A stretch of DNA of 35,490 nt from Nitrospina sp. (lineage in GTDB: Bacteria; Nitrospinota; Nitrospinia; Nitrospinales; VA-1). The position numbers were made by a program, and so were the translations under genes. The notes under the pieces were generated by a model that was not told the origin of the DNA, searched no databases, and saw only the letters and a list, made by a program, of their open reading frames with translations. The DNA is taken from positions 1 through 35,490 of the forward strand of contig JABIXH010000255.1 in the NCBI GenBank assembly GCA_018664975.1, given 5' to 3'. Positions within the stretch are counted from its first letter, which is position 1, and every line of letters starts with the position of its first letter. This document shows positions 28,439 to 35,490 of the stretch, one piece after another.

Positions 28439-29185
28439 TTACTGATCCTGAACCATATCTGGCTTGCCGTCGAAGTTCCTGTCTGCCTCTATTCGAATCA
28501 ATTTCCCTGATGGATCAAAAAATTCCCATCGATCTGTCTTACCATCAAAATTGGTATCATTCTCGACCTTTACCAACACATTAGATCCCTTGAAAAACTG
28601 CCATTGATCGGGTTTCTGATCCGAGTTTGTATCAAACCCTACCTTCTCAAGTTTTTCGCTGACGAAGTAATCCCAACGGTCAGTAGTACCGTTAAAGTCG
28701 GTATCGTAGTTGGTCTGCTTTATCTTCTGATTGCTATCAAAGTATTGCCATATATCTACCTTCCCGTCACCGTTTTCATCAATTTCGGTCTGCTCAATCT
28801 TGCCATTAGCATCAAATTTTTCATTCCAATCGAACTTGCCGGTATTTTTACTATCCTTTTCAATTTTTTCCAGCTTACCCTGATCCGAGTAATGCTGAAT
28901 CTGATCCATTTTCCCATTCTTGTCGGCATCGAATTCGGCCTTGACTAGAATTTTATCTCCCACGAAATGCTCGACCTGATCAATATTGCCATCAAAGTTG
29001 GTGTCGTGTTCAACCTTGAAAATCTTTCCATCAGCAGTGGTATGTCTCCATTGATCCATCTTGCCATCAAAATTAGAGTCGATTTTTGCAACATCAGCAA
29101 AAACCATAGAACCGCTCACCGTGAATAAGATAAATGTACATATTGAAATCAATCTTAATGAATTAATAATATTATTTTTTGTCAT
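28439..29185 (-). CDS. Exported protein with about 8.5 Asp-rich 25-aa repeats (EF-hand/dockerin-like loops)
   Basis: Signal peptide; repeated D-x-N-x-DG-x-x-D-x-[WV] units e.g. DTNFDGKTDRWEFFDPSGKLIRIEA. Confidence 0.85.
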   Translation of the reverse strand: MTKNNIINSLRLISICTFILFTVSGSMVFADVAKIDSNFDGKMDQWRHTTADGKIFKVEHDTNFDGNIDQVEHFVGDKILVKAEFDADKNGKMDQIQHYSDQGKLEKIEKDSKNTGKFDWNEKFDANGKIEQTEIDENGDGKVDIWQYFDSNQKIKQTNYDTDFNGTTDRWDYFVSEKLEKVGFDTNSDQKPDQWQFFKGSNVLVKVENDTNFDGKTDRWEFFDPSGKLIRIEADRNFDGKPDMVQDQ

Positions 29186-29188
29186 GGC

Positions 29189-30193
29189 TCATCTCAAAAT
29201 GAAAGAAACTGGAAGTTTTAATGATACATATTGTTTGTTCAGTTTTTCCGGAATTGGCGGAAAGGGTCCAGCATTTTTAACAGCATTTCGGGCCGCCTCA
29301 TCAAGCATTGCGTGACCAGAGGAATGTTCAACTAAAAGCTTGAGCACCCCGCCATCTTTTCCAAGTTTGAAGGATAAATTAATTTTTCCCTGTTGCCCTT
29401 TTTTACGAGCACTTGGAGGATAGATCTTAGCGCGAGCAATCATCTGCCTCACTGTGGTGGTGTACCCATTCCAGAGTTCATCCAATTCATCACCCGAAAG
29501 TTGATCCTGTTTATCAAGGTTCAATGCAGCAACATTTCTCACCTGCGGCTTAAAGGAATGATTTACACCACCACGAGTATCCACCAAAGTTGAGTGCCCG
29601 CTAGTACTTTGCTTGAGTTTGTCAACTTTACCCATTCGTGTCCTGGGTTGAAAAGCATTTCGCTTAAATGTCCCTTTCGCTGCAAACCTGCCAACTACAA
29701 CTTTACCGACTGGAGAAAAAGCCGTCTGGTAATAGCTTTTTGAAACATTTTTCACCATCCTCGGCTTAGCTGAGTAATTCGGCATATTTGTGTTGAAAAC
29801 GGTTTTTTGAATTGACGCCGATGTGCTGACCTCAATGCTTTTTGGTGCTTTAGTCATCACTGGAGTGACCGTTGCCCTGGTCACCTGCATGGGGACACTT
29901 TTAATTTGCCTTATCGGAGTACTCACAGGAATAGCAACGGGTTTAGGCAGAACAGATTTCTTACGTAAAACCGGCCTTTTTACTTCCAGCATTTTTTTGG
30001 GATCTCGAACAAGTTCCGGTTTCTTTACCACTTCCAGACGAATCTTTTTATATTTTTTTTCCTGAACAAGTGGCTTATCAAATATCCCAAAAGGCTGTGT
30101 AGCAAAAAAAACAAAGTGCAGGACAATAGATATAAAAGCCGCATGGCTTAAATCAAAAGTGTCATTAAAGTATTTTGAAACAAGTTTATTCAT
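29189..30193 (-). CDS. tonB: TonB family protein
   Basis: Single N-terminal TM, Pro/Lys/Val-rich linker, C-terminal YPPSARKKGQQGKINLSFKLGKDGGV..LLVEHSSGHAMLDEAARNAVKNAGPFPPIPE. Confidence 0.92.
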   Translation of the reverse strand: MNKLVSKYFNDTFDLSHAAFISIVLHFVFFATQPFGIFDKPLVQEKKYKKIRLEVVKKPELVRDPKKMLEVKRPVLRKKSVLPKPVAIPVSTPIRQIKSVPMQVTRATVTPVMTKAPKSIEVSTSASIQKTVFNTNMPNYSAKPRMVKNVSKSYYQTAFSPVGKVVVGRFAAKGTFKRNAFQPRTRMGKVDKLKQSTSGHSTLVDTRGGVNHSFKPQVRNVAALNLDKQDQLSGDELDELWNGYTTTVRQMIARAKIYPPSARKKGQQGKINLSFKLGKDGGVLKLLVEHSSGHAMLDEAARNAVKNAGPFPPIPEKLNKQYVSLKLPVSFILR

Positions 30194-30211
30194 AATTTGT
30201 TCGACCTTAAT

Positions 30212-31486
30212 CTAAGACTGAATTCGTCCCCGGCAAAGCATTACCTGCGGGCCTTCATCCCCGATCTCCGTCCACATGGCATATACGCGACCGCCATTAC
30301 CTTTGAATAAATATGGATAGGCCACTCCTTTACTTGTTGAGGGAAGCGGCGATGGGGAGGAAATATTAACATCCGAAGAGACTTTCACCAGCCATGCTTT
30401 ATCTCGTCCCCAGCCACCTTCAAGGATAGGGTCGCGCCCCTGGAAAATAACCCAGGCCTCTTTTCCGATAACAGTGATGTCAGGGTGATTAGCATCTAAA
30501 ACCAGTCCATTTATATCTTTAGCGACCTGATAAGTTTTCCCATTGTCAGCAGAGTGAGCAAACTTTAGGCTGGCTTTACCATTTGCCCCCGTATACCAGC
30601 TGACGAACAGTTTGCCTCCTACGTACTTCATGGCTGGTCCTGAGTGAGCACAACCATTAATCTTCCAGCCTGTCTTTGTCACTTTTACTGGTTTGCTCCA
30701 CGTCTTGCCTCCATCCAGTGAAGTGGCTACTACAATGATCCTCTCGTTGTCATCATAAACATGGCGCCATGAAGCAAATATTTCTCCGTTGTCTCCAAAA
30801 GCCAGAGCAGTGCGGCAGCACGGGCAAATATCTCCCGAAATTTTTATATTTTTTTCAAAAGATTTACCCTGGTCTACAGAACGGGCGATATAGACGGAAG
30901 TGGTTCCGGACTTGCCGGATTTCCTATCTCGTCCATCTAACCAAATAACATAAATAGTTCCATCAGGGGCCACCTCCATTGTGAAAAACGATTGCGAGGC
31001 TTTTCCAAAATCGTCATTCACTCTAATGGCCGGGTTGAAGCTTTTACCAAAATTCATGGAACGGGCGAATTTGATATCGCGCTTCCCCACCCAAGCGGCA
31101 AACATACCTCTGCCTTTTCCATTTCTTAACTTAGGGCCATTTTCTCCATGTGCACTGACTTCTCCTTTTTCCAAATTCACGGGTACCGCACCAGAAAAAC
31201 TATCACCGATATTTTTCGTCTTTGCCATGAACAAATTCTGTTTGCCCTTGTCATTATGGGCAGCATAGAGCATGTTCATAGACTCAGATGTCCTGACCAA
31301 TAGTTGACCATCAGTGCCCTTGGCGATGGGTCTCGGCACTGGCTCCCAAACAACTTCAGAATTACTCTCCTCTGACTTAGCACTCTCACTCCTGTTATCT
31401 GGAGCAACACCCAGCCCAGATCCCACACAGGAAGTGAGAAATATAAAGATTACTAATATAAATTCGATCGACTTTTGACTTCGCAT
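30212..31486 (-). CDS. BNR/sialidase-like beta-propeller lipoprotein
   Basis: Lipobox-like LTSC near N-terminus; repeated Asp-box-like segments (ARSVDQGKSFEKN, ATSLDGGKTWSKP, AHSADNGKTYQV); CPCC motif. Confidence 0.82.
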   Translation of the reverse strand: MRSQKSIEFILVIFIFLTSCVGSGLGVAPDNRSESAKSEESNSEVVWEPVPRPIAKGTDGQLLVRTSESMNMLYAAHNDKGKQNLFMAKTKNIGDSFSGAVPVNLEKGEVSAHGENGPKLRNGKGRGMFAAWVGKRDIKFARSMNFGKSFNPAIRVNDDFGKASQSFFTMEVAPDGTIYVIWLDGRDRKSGKSGTTSVYIARSVDQGKSFEKNIKISGDICPCCRTALAFGDNGEIFASWRHVYDDNERIIVVATSLDGGKTWSKPVKVTKTGWKINGCAHSGPAMKYVGGKLFVSWYTGANGKASLKFAHSADNGKTYQVAKDINGLVLDANHPDITVIGKEAWVIFQGRDPILEGGWGRDKAWLVKVSSDVNISSPSPLPSTSKGVAYPYLFKGNGGRVYAMWTEIGDEGPQVMLCRGRIQS

Positions 31487-31540
31487 GATGCTTATCTCCG
31501 GTCTTTTCAGACGACGGTGTTAGTAAATTTTAGGAAAGCA

Positions 31541-31703
31541 AACGCCCCGGACCAGAGGTCATTATGATCCGGGCGTTAACCATTCCTAACGTGTCCGCTT
31601 AGGAGGAGACAGACACGATAATCAGGAAGTCCTTGACCAACCTCAAGGATCTTCCCGGGGTGCAGAGTATTGAGAAGTAGTTAGTCATCAATCATGCTTC
31701 TCA
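31541..31703 (-). promoter_or_regulatory. Structured intergenic region with four consecutive hairpins
   Basis: Stems at 31541-31577, 31590-31617, 31625-31655 and 31671-31703; no ORF; between the TonB-dependent receptor and the downstream Ton genes. Confidence 0.5.
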
Positions 31704-31763
31704 GTACCACTTTCGAGCCTCGGGGCAGAAAACAAACTATCCCGTGTTACAAATTTATAGAGA

Positions 31764-34091
31764 TCACATGAACTTCCATTTCAAATCAAGAGAATAGGTT
31801 CTATTTGGATAAGTATGCGGACCTGTATTGGCCGACTCATCAGTTAAATTGTTAATGCCAAAAGACGCATTCATTTTTTGGTATCTATAGGTCGTTTTAA
31901 GATCCATGAAAAAATACTCATCCTGCCCACCATCGCCTTCAAGAATGTCATCATTCTGAATGCGACCAAAAGCCTTATCCTGCCAACGTCCTGCCACCAT
32001 GGCATCCCAGTTAGTATTGATGTGATACAAAGACTGAAACTTGGCCCTAAACTCAGGAACACGAGGTATTTTATTTCCCTCAGCTGATGTATTTGAAGTG
32101 TGCTTCCTGATTTCCGCGTTGGTGTATGAAATATTAAAGTCAAAATCATGCTTGGAAACCAAAAAGTCTCTTCGCTTAACAACCAATTCAGCCCCAAATG
32201 TCCTTACCTTATCGATATTAATGAAAGTGGATGTGGTTACCGCGCCCGTTATATCCTGATCACTGAAAATGGTATCCGTGAGATCATCAAAAAACAGGTT
32301 CAGTTGCGTTGTGGCCTTTGGCCGATAATGTTCCACCATGATGGTGGCATGAGTTCCTACCTCAGGCTCCAGACCGGGACTGGCTATACTGTTATTTGCT
32401 AAGTCATCAATATTTTCAAACAATTCTTCCGGCAAAGGGAAGCGGGTAGCTCGAGCAACGGAAAACCTCAAGTCCAAATCACTATTGGGTTTGAATCCCA
32501 GAGAAACTTTGGGAGAAAAAGCTACGTCATCGCGTTCCAACTGCCCACCTATCTCACCTGCCGTTTCATGCTTGAAACCATTGAAAGAACGCCAAGCTTC
32601 AGCACGCCCACCAAACTGGAGGTCCCATTTAGGGGCAATCTTCCAACCTAAGTTGCCATGAATAGCATGTGTATCTGTCTGGCCACCACTGGAGTTGTTG
32701 AACGTACCCTCACTCCTTTCGGATAACTCCCAGTTAGGAAGACTCCTGTAGTTTGCTACCTTGAGCTTGGCGTGGTCATAGTGATACCCACCTTCAAAGG
32801 AAAGGTCATTGTGGGCAAGAAAAGCATCTTTATCGAATCTCAGTTCAAACAACTGCCAGCCTGTTTCCGAAAACTCCGTTAATTGACCACCATTGTCGAA
32901 AGCTGGTGAATCCGGATTTTGATCTGAGTCCCTCGAAACGTCCTGCAAAACCGTATAAGTACTCAGAACAGCATCGTAATTCCACCCTCCTCCAAACTCC
33001 CCGCTGACACCCATTCCGGCAAGCAGGTCCTGCTTGTCCTGCTTGGAAACATCAAAATCATTTTCTGCTACGGTAAAGTCCTTTCCATTAAAATTCAGAG
33101 TTCCGGTCCAGAGTTTATTGCCATTAGCATCCTTGATATAGTTATTCACATTCTCTTGATCCCTGTGGCGATCAAGCAAACCGATCATTCCTCTCAACTT
33201 GAACTGGGATGAAAAATCATAATTCATTTTCAACTTAAATAAATCGTTGATGCTACTTTCTTCACCATTATCAGCGTAAGCAATAGAATCTCGCACTCGT
33301 GAATCTATAAAGTTATTCACTCCCGTCACAGCGGTGCCGGCACCGGCGGCGACATTATTTTTTACCGTAGTGTCTGTGGGTTGAGTCTGAGTGTCCAAAC
33401 GGTTGTAAAATACGTAATAAGAAAGTTTATCGATTTTATTACCGTGGGAAAAAAAGGTCTTATAGCCAGGCGCATTACCCTTGCTCTCAAAAACCTCCCA
33501 ATCCTGAACCCAGGCTGTGGTTTGCAAAGTCCATTCTTCGCCTTCAGGTTGCCGTGATGTAATATCAATAACCCCTCCCATAGCGTTACCACTATGCTTG
33601 GGAGAGAAAGGGCCATAAGTAATATTGACAGCTTCTGTTTCATCAGCAGCTACAAAGTTCCACTGAGGAGCTCCGTTAAAACGCGTTCGCAACATGCTGT
33701 GAAGTGGAAAACCATCCACAAAAAGCATGTGGCGAGCAGTTTGAAAATTCCCATTTCCCCTCATAGAAATAACCCCATTGGGATCACCAAAGTATCGCCG
33801 TCTGATTTCTAGATTAGGAGCGTATCGAACTGTATCTTCTGCTGAAATAGTAGTTATCGCGTCTATTTCTGAACGGTCTACTTTGAATTTTGATGTTGGT
33901 ATTGGCATGAAGTCATCAAAAGTATCTCTTATCTCAGCTCTTGGTGCCTCGATAACAAGTTCATCTAAACTTTTTGCCTCATTTTCATCAGCGGCATTGA
34001 CCGTGCCAGCAGAAAGCATTAACACAACCAGAGACAACACTAATAACTTACGGTTAAAACAGCGCATAGAACATTCCTCCCTACAAAACAC
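31764..34091 (-). CDS. TonB-dependent outer membrane receptor
   Basis: Signal peptide, plug domain (GVISMRGNGNFQTARHMLFVDGFPLH...SPKHSGNAMGGVIDITSR), beta-barrel, C-terminal NRTYSLDLKWKFM ending in an aromatic. Start may be 34067. Confidence 0.95.
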   Translation of the reverse strand: MFCREECSMRCFNRKLLVLSLVVLMLSAGTVNAADENEAKSLDELVIEAPRAEIRDTFDDFMPIPTSKFKVDRSEIDAITTISAEDTVRYAPNLEIRRRYFGDPNGVISMRGNGNFQTARHMLFVDGFPLHSMLRTRFNGAPQWNFVAADETEAVNITYGPFSPKHSGNAMGGVIDITSRQPEGEEWTLQTTAWVQDWEVFESKGNAPGYKTFFSHGNKIDKLSYYVFYNRLDTQTQPTDTTVKNNVAAGAGTAVTGVNNFIDSRVRDSIAYADNGEESSINDLFKLKMNYDFSSQFKLRGMIGLLDRHRDQENVNNYIKDANGNKLWTGTLNFNGKDFTVAENDFDVSKQDKQDLLAGMGVSGEFGGGWNYDAVLSTYTVLQDVSRDSDQNPDSPAFDNGGQLTEFSETGWQLFELRFDKDAFLAHNDLSFEGGYHYDHAKLKVANYRSLPNWELSERSEGTFNNSSGGQTDTHAIHGNLGWKIAPKWDLQFGGRAEAWRSFNGFKHETAGEIGGQLERDDVAFSPKVSLGFKPNSDLDLRFSVARATRFPLPEELFENIDDLANNSIASPGLEPEVGTHATIMVEHYRPKATTQLNLFFDDLTDTIFSDQDITGAVTTSTFINIDKVRTFGAELVVKRRDFLVSKHDFDFNISYTNAEIRKHTSNTSAEGNKIPRVPEFRAKFQSLYHINTNWDAMVAGRWQDKAFGRIQNDDILEGDGGQDEYFFMDLKTTYRYQKMNASFGINNLTDESANTGPHTYPNRTYSLDLKWKFM

Positions 34092-34232
34092 AGAATTTTA
34101 AAATCACTTAACATTCCATTTCATAGCCTGGACACCTCCGTTCTATCAAATAACGGATTACTGACGAAAAACGCAAGACGAGCCTGAAACGGAATTTACA
34201 ATGAAATTATTTTGGGAACTAAAATGGATGTA

Positions 34233-34652
34233 CTAAAGAACTCTAGGGGGAGGATCCAGCGAATCAATGAAACGATGATAGGAAAGCATTTCTGAAGGGA
34301 CTAACATTTTACCTGGCGAATAATGATTCAGCGTAAGAAAGCTCGCTTCGCCAGAATCATTACTGAAAGATGTAGTATTAGGAATCGAAGGAGTTGTTTT
34401 GCCGCCACAATCAGTAGCAATGTTGGCAGTTTGGCTCCGCTCAGGTTTTGAGTGAGGACAAAAGCCTTGATGAGTGTGGGATCTTAGAAGACAGTGTAGA
34501 GATCGATCTTCTTTGTCTCCATCAAAAGGAGAAACTGTAGTGATCTGATGCTGATGGTGATCTCCATGCACATGGGACTTTGCCAGTACATTGCTGGCCC
34601 CCACAAGGGCCCACACCAAAACCACAATCAAAATGTTTTTCGTCAGAGACAT
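34233..34652 (-). CDS. Exported His/Cys-containing small protein, putative metal-binding
   Basis: Signal peptide LTKNILIVVLVWALVGASNVLA, then KSHVHGDHHQHQ and HCLLRSHTHQGFCPHS; internal start (MSLTKN) preferred. Confidence 0.7.
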   Translation of the reverse strand: MSLTKNILIVVLVWALVGASNVLAKSHVHGDHHQHQITTVSPFDGDKEDRSLHCLLRSHTHQGFCPHSKPERSQTANIATDCGGKTTPSIPNTTSFSNDSGEASFLTLNHYSPGKMLVPSEMLSYHRFIDSLDPPPRVL

Positions 34653-35091
34653 ACTAAAATCAAAGTTATTGCTATTTAAAAAAATCACTATATGAGCTAT
34701 AGAGCTTAATTGTCAATATTTTATTCCCATTATCTCTGCCCAAAAATGAGACAATGACACCAAATTTACTCAAGTTACTTGACCCATTGCTTTTGGCTTT
34801 ATTCAATAAAGAGGATCTTGTTTGGAAGTGTTTGTCAGGCCGGTCGCTTTGCATACGTACTCTCCCTCGCTCTCTCCTTCGGTCTAACGCTAATAACCCT
34901 ACACTACGTTCCGGATTATTAGCTTAGTTAGCCATCACTCTCTCCCTCAGTCGGTACTGCTGCATGCTCCCTGGAGTAGGGTAGGTTACAGATCTTTACA
35001 GGATTTCCCGTGGTATTGGTGAGTGAATGTTTCCGTTCAAGCAGCAATATTATGTGGGGCTGAATGTGGGGCTATAAATAGCCAAAAATAA

Positions 35092-35115
35092 AACCCCCTG
35101 ATAAATCAAGGGGTT
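35092..35115. terminator. Probable bidirectional hairpin terminator
   Basis: AACCCCCTGAT-aa-ATCAAGGGGTT with flanking A/T-rich tracts. Confidence 0.55.
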
Positions 35116-35295
35116 ATTATATAAATTGGCGGCAAATTAGGGCCGGGTGTGGGCTATTTGTTACGGCTCTACCTGTTTTTTTGAAGATTTGAGGCGATAA
35201 AAGTATTATGTCGGTACTTTTAATATTTGTAGGTAATTAATCACTCGAACTCGAATAAGCCATGAACGAACTCATTCGTAAAATCCAGAAGACTT

Positions 35296-35490
35296 TGACC
35301 TGCCCCATTAAGTTGTACCACTTCTTAAGTTAGTATTTCCACTTTTGGCTTAATCGTTACAGGAGCTGGAGGTTGATAATTCAGTGAACTGTGCGGTCTA
35401 ATTTGGTTGTATTCAATCCTCCAGTTTTCAATCAACACTTTAGCTTCCAGTAAAGTTGTAAAGATTTCTCCATTCAGTAGTTCATCTCTA
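35296..35490 (-). mobile_element. IS3-family insertion sequence, one end
   Basis: Transposase C-terminus followed by IR-like end TGACCTGCCCC at 35296; other end outside window. Confidence 0.75.
35325..35490 (-). CDS. IS3-family transposase, C-terminal part (truncated by window end)
   Basis: Minus-strand translation RDELLNGEIFTTLLEAKVLIENWRIEYNQIRPHSSLNYQPPAPVTIKPKVEILT*, the conserved rve-domain end of IS3 transposases. Confidence 0.92.
   Translation of the reverse strand, partial: RDELLNGEIFTTLLEAKVLIENWRIEYNQIRPHSSLNYQPPAPVTIKPKVEILT

Noticed and set aside
31500-31760. Cobalamin, Moco or GEMM (c-di-GMP) riboswitch upstream of the sialidase/Ton genes.
   Set aside because: Conserved boxes for these classes were not found; only generic hairpins are evident, reported as a structured region of unknown class.
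1-35490. CRISPR array, rRNA, or full-length tRNA genes.
   Set aside because: No regularly spaced repeats and no rRNA-like sequence seen; only a truncated tRNA was found.

Overview
The gene content resembles a Gram-negative environmental bacterium, possibly Nitrospinae- or Deltaproteobacteria-like; this is only an impression. Four blocks are visible. (1) 1-4.5 kb: mixed housekeeping and accessory genes, including two pentapeptide-repeat proteins with a shared C-terminal tail, a TPR protein, an HspQ/YccV-like protein and a prepilin-like protein. (2) 4.8-19.3 kb: a locus with six radical-SAM enzymes (three SPASM/twitch-like, three B12-binding-like), a class I methyltransferase, a GT9 glycosyltransferase, a HicB-like membrane-anchored protein and two 428-aa polytopic membrane paralogues that flank the minus-strand part. 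This is the best candidate for an undescribed pathway. (3) 19.4 to about 26.4 kb: an integrative element starting at a truncated tRNA-Arg(CCT) 3' fragment, with int, an excisionase-like HTH, a DUF3987/toprim primase-like protein and a DUF5681 (TerS-like) protein. It resembles a minimal phage satellite. (4) 26.9-34.7 kb: a minus-strand Ton system (His-rich exported protein, TonB-dependent receptor, structured intergenic region, CPCC-containing BNR/sialidase-like lipoprotein, TonB, a 25-aa Asp-rich repeat protein, ExbB, two ExbD). The window ends in a truncated IS3-family transposase. All product calls come from reading motifs by eye; no database search was run.
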